Source: Cardiocondyla obscurior
Taxonomy: Eukaryota > Arthropoda > Insecta > Hymenoptera > Formicidae
Direction: 5' to 3'
Assembly (NCBI RefSeq): GCF_019399895.1
Contig: NC_091874.1
Coordinates: 622,501 to 686,500 of the forward strand
DNA: 64,000 nucleotides
The translations under genes were made by a program, and so were the position numbers. A model generated the notes under the pieces. The model made no database searches and had not been told where the DNA came from. It saw only the letters and a program-made list of their open reading frames with translations. Each line of letters begins with the position of its first letter. Position 1 is the stretch's first letter. Shown here piece after piece: positions 24,801 through 34,069 of the stretch.

Positions 24801-26149
24801 CAATGCGCGGTAAATAAAACAAGCAAATCTAATTTGATAATGCTGAAATTCAAAATATGCTAAAAAATATTTAATTGATATTTATTTGAGACGTTTTTCC
24901 GGCTTGACGATCTTAATGCTTTTTATACGGTTACCGTTTGATGCTGCGAATAAAAGAACGAGAAATTAATTTTTTTTTTTTTTTAATATTTTACACGATT
25001 CAAAGAGGTAGTTAATTGTATGTAAGCTTTCTTGTTTTAACACTCGACGCTTTCAATAATATGCCGCGGGAATATATTTGCATGCATTAATAAAAATGAG
25101 CAATTTGACCGTGACTTTTCGATTTTGCGACGGTATATCTTGTACAATTGATAAATGTCACGTATCACCCTGTCCTCCAAATATTTGTCGGTACACGTTT
25201 AACCACTTGCGCGGGCAAGTTAATGCTTTAAACGGCCTTTGGCAAAACGTACCTATCAGCGTTATATGTTTGCGCACATGAAATGTGCCCGTGCAGAGGT
25301 GCCGGAGTGGTTTCGCGCAATTGCGTTCATAACATCTTCGTAAGATAGGTAAAATATGGTTGGTCATATTTTACGATCGACGCTTTACGCGCGCTGTGAC
25401 ATATGCTTACACGTACCTACATACGCGCCTCGCGCAGGCATAGGTGCGCGCGCGGAATAGGAAAAGAGAAAACGAGAGAGAAGACCACATTTATCTTCAG
25501 AGAATGAACGGCACAAAAATGATGTGCGAAAAGCGAGCTCTCAGAGTCCCCCCGAGATCCTCGTCGCCGTCGCCGTCGCGACCGTCGCGTCTCGTCGTAA
25601 CGTCGCGCTCGCTCAACAAATCCATTTATATCGATGGGCCTATCGCGTGTATCGGAAGGACCTTCGACCGATGATGTGATCGATGTAGGATGCCTGATGC
25701 CTTACTGGGCCGACTGGGCGTGCATCCGAGCGAACGAGCGCAAGAGAACACACGCTTTCCTCCACCTCGTCTCGCATCCCTCGTCTCCTCGCACGGTTAA
25801 TAGCCACGTCGTCGAGAGCATTATCGAGTGACCTTCCTTCTCGGCCTCCTCCACGGTTTTCGCTCTTCGCGAACGTACATTCGCGTACACGCTCGGACTT
25901 GGTGTATATAAACGAACGTTATATCCGGTGGTCCAGGTCATAAACGCGAAAATGTTATCCGATAGCTTGAGATACGCGCGTCAAACAATATCAAAGTGAC
26001 AATCGAAAATAAGCTGTCGCACAAAATTGTGATTGCGACACAAGGCGCAAATAAAAAAAAATTAAAAAAACTATGCGGAGAACGTAAAAATGTGATTTTC
26101 ACGTATGTCACTTTTCCCTCCGCTCTCCTCGGATATTTAATGCGTTAAA
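21851..26149. other. Non-coding region, probably intronic
   Basis: No gene recognised. A frame at 22025-22336 (103 codons) resembles nothing known and has no good splice context. GA-rich simple sequence lies at 24200-24380. A repeated GGGAATATTCA-like motif occurs three times near 24715-24760, and a GC-rich patch lies at 25380-25900. Confidence 0.5.
24200..24380 (+). repeat. GA-rich simple repeat cluster
   Basis: A perfect GA dinucleotide run at about 24200-24221 is followed within 150 bases by further GAGAGAG blocks near 24322-24380. Such tracts bind GAGA-factor-type proteins in insects, but they are also common microsatellites; no function is claimed. Confidence 0.7.
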
Positions 26150-26408
26150 ATATTCTTTTTATTTTACTCTTTACTAGAAGAAACTATGCACGTGCTATTT
26201 TTTAAAAGAGCCCAATTACGAATTACGAAAAAAAATCTTGCAACTTACCAATCTGCATGAGCTATCAGCGGAGTTGGAGTATTCTGCCGGTGACTGTAAC
26301 ATAAAAAGAAATATTAATGTAAATGTGTCAGTAAATTAATAAGATTATTAAAAAAAAAGGTAAATTTTTTTTTTATTAAAAATTTAATTTAAAAAAATTT
26401 ATGATTAC

Positions 26409-26483
26409 CTAAAAGTTGCTCCGCCGATGCAGGATGCCTATCCGAGGCCTGCTCCTCCACTCAGATGGGACGTGACGAGTCAT
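26409..26483 (-). pseudogene. Left-arm third module, frame ends at the splice junction
   Basis: This module has the same 75-base length as the first unit's exon 1 and reads MTRHVPSEWRSRPRIG... for 24 codons, but the last codon before the donor GTAATC is TAG, so the frame stops where the first unit would continue into exon 2. In the right arm the matching module (28836-28905) is five bases shorter and frameshifted after residue 7, with an early TAG. It looks like a decayed copy of the exon. Confidence 0.35.
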
Positions 26484-26550
26484 CGTTCCGCGCACAAGTC
26501 ACACGCGAATACCCCGACCGTGATTTTATTATCGCGAAATTTACTCAACA

Positions 26551-26849
26551 CTAACGCGCGTTATATTTCGGTATTCCTGAAAAAGAAAATCCTGAAAATA
26601 AAAACAAGTTACTGACTTACCAATCTGCATACAGCGGAGTTGTAAAATTCTGCCGGTGTCTGTAACATAAAAAGAAATATATTAATGTAGACATGTATAA
26701 TAGTCTAGAAAATTAATAAAAAAAAAATAAAGGTTTTTTTTTTAATAAAGATTTTATTAGAGAAATTAATGCTTACCTAAAAGTTGCTCCGCCGATGCAG
26801 GATGCCTCCTGGACCTGCTCATCCTCTCAGATGGGACGTGACGAGCCAT
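26551..26849 (-). CDS. Left-arm second 45-residue peptide frame, three exons
   Basis: Exons 26849-26777 (donor GTAAGC), 26659-26621 (acceptor GTTACAG, donor GTAAGT) and 26576-26551 (acceptor TTTTTCAG), phases 1 and 1, stop TAG. The frame begins MARHVPSERMSRSRR, clearly a relative of the first unit by its first eight residues, then shifts to a different frame (PASAEQLL) because of a small indel, and ends IPKYNAR. A second acceptor 15 bases upstream would add five codons in frame. The right arm has the same structure. Whether it is translated is unknown; the loss of the arginine-rich frame after residue 15 suggests a relaxed or changed product. Confidence 0.25.
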
Positions 26850-26973
26850 CCTTCCGCGCACTGGGACACTCGCGAACGCACTCCCGTAAAAAGATAATCG
26901 TGATAAAGACGCCCGAATATTTTACGAACTCCCGGAACGACCGATGAACCGGCTGCGGTTCGTATTAATACTG

Positions 26974-27230
26974 TTATCGGCGTACGGCACTTAAAGTTCT
27001 CTTTAAACGATGCACAGCAGCGGAGATCCTCTTGATCTATGACAAAAAAATTGAAAAATTATTTTATAGATATGAAATTAATTGAATAAAATATTTAAAA
27101 AATGTTATAAAAAATCTGAGGCATTTAATTCGGAAAGAAAATTGATACTACTTACCCTGGGGTTGCTCCGCTGGGGCAGGATACCCTTCCTGGGCCTTCT
27201 CCTCCTTTCAGATGGGACGTGTCGAGTCAT
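26974..27230 (-). CDS. Left-arm 45-residue arginine-rich peptide frame, two exons
   Basis: Exon 1 is 27230-27156 (25 codons ending AGG, donor GTAAGT, phase 0) and exon 2 is 27036-26974 (20 codons plus TAA, acceptor GTCATAG). The product starts MTRHVPSERRRRPRKG and ends in an amphipathic-looking basic helix (IKRISAAVHRLKRTLSAVRR). Thirteen Arg and three Lys among 45 residues, against a single acidic residue (Glu8). No signal peptide, so it would act in the cell, for example on nucleic acid, unless exported otherwise. The right arm (28096-28353) encodes the same peptide with one clear difference, Gly for Arg9. The family is not recognised. The intron is 119 bases and AT-rich, as in ordinary genes here. 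It could be a non-coding exon chain instead; the frame is short. Confidence 0.35.
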
Positions 27231-28095
27231 CTTTCCGCGCACTGGACACTCGCGAACATCCCGACCGTGATTTTACAATCGCAAAAATTATTCATCACCT
27301 CCCCGCGGTCCCTTCCGACACTCGCGTTTAGAATACAGTCAAAAAATCACGCCCGAATACTGTGTCGAACTCCCAGAACGATCGACGAACCAACTGCGAC
27401 ACGTGCTTTCCTCACACGGAAAATCACACGTGGTCTACGCACACGGAGTATCGCACGTACTCTCCTCACACGGAAAATAGGAAGGAGACGATAGTTCTCG
27501 TGCCGGGCGGTATTCGTTAAACGAAAGTACGTATTAATTTCGGCACGAGCACGCGGTCGCTGTGAGTACGTAGTCGTACATACGTTTGCACCACGTGACA
27601 ACTAGAGAGAGACAGAGCTAGAGGGGGACTAGTGGGGGAAATATTCCTAGCGCGAGCCTACGTGCCGCTAGGTATTTCCCTCACTACCCCCCCTGCTGTT
27701 TTGTCCTTCTCTAGCGGTCGCGCGAAGCACACGTACGTACTACGCACTCACAGCGACCGCGTGCTCGTGCCGAAATTAATACGTACTTCCGTTTAACGAA
27801 TACCGCCCGGCACGAGAACTATCGTCTCTTTCCTATTTTCCGTGTGAGGAGAGTACGTGCGATACTCCGTGTGCGTAGACCACGTGTGATTTTCCGTGTG
27901 AGGAAAGCACGTGTCGCAGTTGGTTCGACGGTCGTTCTGGGGGTTCGGCAAAGTATTCGGGCGTGATTTTTTGACTGTATTCTAAACGCGAGTGTCGGAA
28001 GTGACCGCGACGAGGTAATGAATAATTTTCGCGTTTGTAAAATTACGGTCGGGATGTTCGCGAGTGTCCAGTGCGCGGAAAGATGACGCGGAAAG

Positions 28096-28353
28096 ATGAC
28101 TCGACACGTCCCATCTGAGGGGAGAAGGAGGCCCAGGAAGGGTATCCTGCCCCAGCGAAGCAACCCCAGGGTAAGTAGTATCAATTTTCTTTCCGAATTA
28201 AATGCCTCAGATTTTTTATAACATTTTTTTAAATATTTTATTCAATTAATTTGATATCTATAAAATAATTTTTCAATTTTTTTGTCATAGATCAAGAGGA
28301 TCTCCGCTGCTGTGCATCGTTTAAAGAGAACTTTAAGTGCCGTACGCCGATAA
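28096..28353 (+). CDS. Right-arm 45-residue arginine-rich peptide frame, two exons
   Basis: Exons 28096-28170 (donor GTAAGT) and 28291-28353 (acceptor GTCATAG), phase 0, stop TAA. The peptide is the same as that of the left arm except Gly at position 9, and other base differences in the first exon are mostly silent (for example CGA for CGG). A 13-base tandem duplication (GCGGAAAGATGAC) just upstream adds an earlier ATG at 28083 in another frame, which opens a short upstream frame absent from the left arm and could lower translation of this copy. Same caveats as for the left copy. Confidence 0.35.
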
Positions 28354-28478
28354 CACTATTAATACGAACCGCAGCCGGTTCATCGGTCGTTCCGGGAGTT
28401 TCGTAAAATATTCGGGCGTCTTTATCACGATTATCTTTTTACGGGAGTGCGTTCGCGAGTGTCCCAGTGCGCGGAAGG

Positions 28479-28777
28479 ATGGCTCGTCACGTCCCATCTG
28501 AGAGGATGAGCAGGCCCAGGAGGCATCCTGCATCGGCGGAGCAACTTTTAGGTAAGCATTAATTTCTCTAACAAAATCTTTATTAAAAAACAACCTTTAC
28601 TTTTTTTTTTATTAATTTTCTAGACTATTGTACATGTCTACATTAATATATTTCTTTTTATGTTACAGACACCGGCAGAATTTTACAACTCCGCTGTATG
28701 CAGATTGGTAAGCCAGTAACTTGTTTTTATTTTCAGGATTTTCTTTTTCAGGAATACCGAAATATAACGCGCGTTAG
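28479..28777 (+). CDS. Right-arm second 45-residue peptide frame, three exons
   Basis: Exons 28479-28551, 28669-28707 and 28752-28777 (or from 28737 with the alternative acceptor), with GT-AG ends and matching phases. It starts MARHVPSERMSRPRR; Pro replaces Ser at position 13 of the left copy. Exon 1 of this frame lies on the same potential exon (28291-28551) that ends the first right-arm frame, so one transcript could carry both frames in series. Function unknown. Confidence 0.25.
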
Positions 28778-28835
28778 TGTTGAGTAAATTTCGCGATAAT
28801 AAAATCACGGTCGGGGTATTCGCGTGCGCGGAACG

Positions 28836-28905
28836 ATGACTCGTCACGTCCCATCTGGAGGAGCAGGCCTCGGATAGGCATCCTGCATCGGCGGAGCAAC
28901 TTTAG
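28836..28905 (+). pseudogene. Right-arm third module, frameshifted
   Basis: Copy of the MTRHVPS exon. Compared with its left-arm counterpart it lacks four bases after the codon for Ser7 and one T before the donor GTAATC, so the reading frame shifts and meets TAG after 13 codons. A following exon-like segment at 29021-29068 keeps the acceptor GTTACAG and donor GTAAGT. The splice signals have outlived the frame. Confidence 0.35.
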
Positions 28906-29157
28906 GTAATCATAAATTTTTTTAAATTAAATTTTTAATAAAAAAAAAATTTACCTTTTTTTTTACTAATCTTATTAATTTACTGACACATTTACATTAA
29001 TATTTCTTGTTATGTTACAGTCACCGGCAGAATACTCCAACTCCACTGATAGCTCATGAATGCATTTGGTAAGTTGCAAGATTTTTTTTCGTAATTCGTA
29101 ATTGGGCTCTTTTAAAAAATAGCACGTGCATAGTTTCTTCTAGTAAAATAAAATATA

Positions 29158-32100
29158 ACGTGCACAATATAATTCTTTCGTGTAATACGGTTTGAATACG
29201 CTAATGCATATTTATTTCTATTCGTCACTTTGGTAGAAGTAATGAATTAACGCAAGTACAGGTCAAGTACTGTGCATTTTCAACCCTGTGTGTTGAAACA
29301 GCCTTTTTTGTACATACTTTTCATCTTCTTAAGCGCATAATTTTACATATTTTACTCATACGCATAATATTTGCATGTTTACCTATTCTTAGTCATATTT
29401 AGCAATTTTGCTTTTCCTCTTTAGTTTTGTTCTTTGTGATAAGTCAAATTGGTTTTTTTTCTCTCTTTGCAAAAGTATATCTGCATATAAATGGAACAAA
29501 ATTATGCAAAAATGTATCTTCTGAGATCTGGGAAATATCCTTGAAGACATTGCCTCTTGTTAAACATTGCGCGAGATAACTTTGACATGGTTTAATACAA
29601 TTTAATACAAAATATTTTCCGTTATATATATTTCATATTAAAGCCGATTGCGTGATTATTTTTTAAATGATTTTGATAATACGTAATGAGATATTAAAGT
29701 ACATTAATCGGATGACCGCGTGTCGCACGAACCACTTTCATAATTACTTTTAATCCGCAGTTAAACTCATCCTTCTTTCGCACAATAACCGCGGTAATAA
29801 CGTATAATTAATATTGTGTAAAATGTGAATCGCATAATAATAAACGAGTATTATGGTATTACGATACTTTGCAGTAAATAATGTATGTCTCTGACGATGC
29901 AGCTTTCGTATATTCCACGTACGATATTCGTCCCGCTGAAATTTCCCAAGTGGAGTCAGCATAGGATATGGTAAATATGTAGAAGACAATATATACCACA
30001 CAAATTGAGTTCTGATACGATTGCTATATGATACTTGTATACAACGGTGCAGTATAGACTTGATACGATTGTATTCTGAATATACAATATATTCGTGCGT
30101 GGCAAACTGCTCTGACAGAATTTTCTCCACTTGCAGACGAGCTATTCTTCTAACTACGCTACTTTAATTGTAGGCAACGAATTCACAAGTCGTAATATAT
30201 TGTAAATTTTAATACAATATATCGTAATTGTATATTTGAAAAAACTCTAATTTTGTATTGTGGATTTGTTATTTTTATAAAAAAAAAAAAATATTTACTT
30301 ACGTTATTAAGAATTAATTCAGAAATGATAATTACTCAAACGTTGCTCCGGAAACACTTTATATACACTTTGATTTATCGCGAATCTCTATCTATAATAT
30401 GAATAATTATTGTACAGGCGATAATTGTCAATTAAATCACTCAATTTTAATTTCCGTAATTATTTTGAATTGAGAAATTAATATAACTAATAATTAAAAA
30501 AAAAAAAAAAAAATTGAGTGTAGTGACGCGCGCGTTCTGTAATATTTTAATTTTTCCACCCAACACAGCGCTTTAATTGCGATGAATTTATCGTAGGAGA
30601 AGAATGGTCGAGAAATGCAAAGTCAAATCAGTATTGCCGCCGTTAATGAGATTGCTTTTAAAGGAATAGAGCCGCGTGTCATATCGCGTGCTGTTTGGAA
30701 GTCCATGCAAGTAATAAGCAGGTACTTTATATGTTGGCGAGATATTAACGCGACGGTGCTGTTTCCTCGATGAGCATTCGCGCGACAAACGAGACGCATC
30801 TTTCCTTGAATTGGTAACGCGAATGGGAGTTAGTGAATAACTTTTGTCGACGAAGTGCCGAAGGGCTTCCGTTAATAATTGTCATTCAAAGGATCTCGTC
30901 GCAGCGCGGCTAGTCATGTACGTTCGGACTACAGCTGGCTTTCGTAGCATATTGTTATAAAGTGCCCTGAATAGAGATACATCGACCATTGTCGTCGTCC
31001 TGCGTCCAATCCGATTTTCCTCGACCGCGGCGATCGCTTCGACAAACGATCGGTAATTCATAGTTAATTTTCAATAAATATTACGAACGTGCGGCTACGA
31101 ATTGAAATTAAATTCAATTAAAAATCGAGAGGTTCGAGCTATCGGATATTTCGAATAAAATTCGGAAAAATATAGCCTAGAAAATGGGGTTAAGTTATCT
31201 ATTGACGTTCTTGGGGCTCAATTCACTAAAATCTCCCAACTTTTCCCCGAGGCTCGAATAACTTCGCAACTATCGACGCGGCTAAAACGACCGTCGTTTT
31301 TCTTACTTTGTCCCTTCGTTGAAAAGCATATCCGTCGCTGTTCTCGGAACACTTTGTAAATAAACTTTGCGGTACTTTTAGCAGCAAACGATAACATAAA
31401 GCGTTATAATAAGAAGGCATGGCAGCCTGGCAAAATGACGTGACCACCGGCGATACTCTCGGATAGAGATAATCGAGCGGTGTGCTTCGACCTATATCCA
31501 AATGTCCATGAATGGCAAATTGAAATTATACATATTAACGATGCCGCGCGAGGTAACTGCGCGAAAATAGCTCGTCTTGCGACTCCTTTCGATGCCGTTC
31601 GCAAGTTTTCAAGCAATTTAACGGCATGTCTAATTTAATTTGTGTGTTTACGTGTCCATGGACTTAGTCGAGCACGGGGAGATCGATAATGGTGGACCCC
31701 GCGCTTAGGTTCGAATGATTTGTTGGCTAACTGCCATCGTCGTAAATTCTATTTTCACAGATACACGCAGATGCGCGGCGTGGTCGAACATACCGTGAGA
31801 TTCGCAACTTGGCCCCGTCGGGCGGAAAGGATAGAAAATAAGAACGCGTCCTGTGAGAATTCCTTATGGAATTTCCTCCGCTAAAAGAGCTCTTTTCGTT
31901 CGCGTATCCGCCGACTTTACGTCGACTTGTAGCCTCCACACAAAGAGATATGCGTATACGCCGGCTCGCGGAGAGGAAGAGCTAGAAATATCAGACAAGA
32001 TAGACGTTCGTGACAGCTATGTTTTTAGAAATAACATGAAAACTTTGTACTCGGGTGCTTGTATGCGTAACGGTCCATATAATGCGGATTTATATTTTCC

Positions 32101-33991
32101 AAACGTATATACATATATATGTATAATTCAAAGCATCGGACGTAAAGCTAGCTGATTTAATACATCGAAAACATAATGGACGTCTCATATTTCTAAATCC
32201 TCCTTTGATAATACGGCGAATAATATGGTAGGATAATTTAAATTTCAAACGCTTCGACGGTCAAAGGTAGCGCGCAGATTGCGCTACGTTCTACCGTTTC
32301 GTCATGTGTCCGCAATTAATCAGAAGTTCAACGACTGATAATTTAATAATGATTGAACGAAGGGAATTTCAGGGCTTCGCGACGAGCCATCGCGTCGACG
32401 AACGTGATGGCTGAGCACCGCACGAGCGCTGCATCTAATCGGTCGGATTTCGCCCCATCTTATTCGGTAGCTCGCGATTGTTGTGCGGATACAGGATGTC
32501 GGGTGGAGATAGATTCGTGTCGAAAATCGTTGACGGTCGTTAATGCGTAGGAGTTGGCCAGGCGCCAAATAACGTGCGGAAACCGCACAGCTTTTCGCGC
32601 TTTGGTACACGACGAGATCAAAACAGTACCGAACGCTTAGAAACACGAATAGAATTAATATACATATAATAACTAACGTGCACGATGAATATATCAGAAA
32701 GTTTTACCGTATATTTTAGGCTACAAAGTCTAAAAAATACAGTTAACGCATTTACAATTTTTTTTTTTTTTATGACTATTTTTTATTTTGTTATTTTTTT
32801 TTTTTTTTTTTTGAACTTTTTGCATAGTTTCTAAATTTTTTAGAATGCCGTACCAGAATAAATCTAGCGAGCAAAATTTATTTTTGCTTTTATGTTTTTA
32901 TATCCGTTTATTAATACTTGATGATATATTACTACGTTACATAATGCACGCGAACGCAATACTTTTCGTTACTTTCAAGATTTTCACAAAAGTTAAATAA
33001 AAATAATACGCCGTATATTTTTCATCGACGTACAAGCTCCTTTTTGTCAATTTCTTGGTTTTATAAGAGTTCTCGATTAATATCGTGTCGCCTACGACTT
33101 TGATAAGCTGCAATCATTAGCTCCTTGATAGGGGTTGCAAAAAGTGATCGGTCTCTCGCCGATCAACGATGGCAAGCTATCAATCGCGTCTCTGACCTTC
33201 GCGATAGATTGCGCAGAATGGTTTCATCGAAGACTTAGTTTCATTCTGCAAGAAAGACGCTCTACCACCTACTGATCTCAATAGAATGGAAATTGATTCG
33301 ATTTCCTCTGACGTAGATATGGGGGCTGAGTGTACATGCGAATGAGTCGCGAAGATATAAAATTGTACGCGAATGTATCGCGGTTCAATTGGCCTCGACG
33401 TTCGGGCAAAAATTAGAAACGGAGATCGTTTTTGATCGAATATTAAATTTGAAATAAGTATTTGATACGATGTCGGTCTCTATCTCTCTTAAAATAAATC
33501 CGTGAGACCACAAACACGACTGTTCCATAATGCGGTCGCTCTTTTTCCGCAGATCGTGTCTATCGCGCTACATTTATCACTTTGGCTTGGCATCATTAGT
33601 CGCTTCGCTTGAGACAGGGTCATTTTTATTCTATAGATCTTGTGTTTGCGTAATTAAAAAATAAAATAAAATAATGAAAAATTACAGTACGAAAAGTACT
33701 TGTAAATTTAGAAAAAAAAAAAATTTATTAATTAAAATATTAAATTATTTGGCAAAAATATATGAAGTATATGTGTGAGACATTATTTATTTCTCTATCT
33801 TTTTCTATTGCTTTTTGTACTTTCTTACATTTTGAAAGATTTTTATAAATTGTATCTGCAACTTTTTAAAATATTAAATTACATACAAGATAATTTTTTT
33901 TAATAAAAAAAATGTCTTAGAAATAATAAGAAAAATATTGTTTTTTCAAGATTTGAAATTTATTATTAATATTTCTTTTCTGTTGTTTCAG
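29158..33991. other. Non-coding region, probably intronic
   Basis: No gene recognised. Frames such as 29750-30130 (minus, 126 codons) and the overlapping frames of 31220-32650 lack recognisable motifs and splice context. There are long A/T homopolymers near 30490 and 32760-32812. Mixed GC-rich patches lie at 30880-31050 and 32380-32600. Confidence 0.5.
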
Positions 33992-34069
33992 ATCCTTTGT
34001 GGTTTCGACATTGACATATTTCATCCTTGTAACGTGTCATTAACATCAATCATGGAGGCGCAAACTGAG
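33992..34069 (+). CDS. Dh31-R: First coding exon (MEAQTE) of a DH31/calcitonin receptor-like GPCR
   Basis: Acceptor TTGTTTCAG at 33991 and donor GAG/GTAAGT at 34070 bound a 78-base segment whose last 18 bases are ATG plus five codons (MEAQTE), phase 0. It reads in frame into the next exon at 39829, which itself begins with ATG, so translation could start at either. Assignment to the receptor rests on matching phase and orientation only. No signal peptide is visible after either start, which is unusual for a secretin-type receptor, so a different first exon may exist in some transcripts. Confidence 0.45.

Larger units (their letters stand above)
26150..29157. repeat. About 3 kb palindrome: two 1.5 kb inverted arms around a short loop
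   Basis: The right half (27666-29157) is the reverse complement of the left half (26150-27652) over nearly its full length, with a central loop of 13 bases at 27653-27665 flanked by CCTAGCG/CGCTAGG. Arms match very closely in the outer and middle parts and diverge more near the centre (around 27540-27650 against 27665-27775), with scattered substitutions and small indels. The outer boundary is near ATTTTACT...ACTAGAAGAAACTATG on the left and its complement on the right. Each arm carries three related modules with TCACGTCCCATCTG and GCATCCTGC..CGGAGCAAC, separated by AT-rich intron-like stretches with GT-AG ends pointing outward. No transposase frame was recognised, and target-site duplications were not clear. 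Confidence 0.9.

Noticed and set aside
25295..25375. GTGCCGGAGTGGTTTCGCGC resembling the D-arm region of a Leu/Ser tRNA
   Set aside because: No matching B box (GGTTCGAATCC-like) or acceptor-stem partner follows within tRNA distance.
27219..28184. Longer frames on the strand opposite to the peptide exons in both arms (27219-27494 plus, 27819-28184 minus), 91 and 121 codons, similar to each other
   Set aside because: They mirror each other because the arms are inverted copies; the left one is broken into two frames and neither has a recognisable domain. The splice signals are on the other strand.
29750..30130. 126-codon minus-strand frame
   Set aside because: No family, no splice partners; composition is ordinary for AT-rich sequence.
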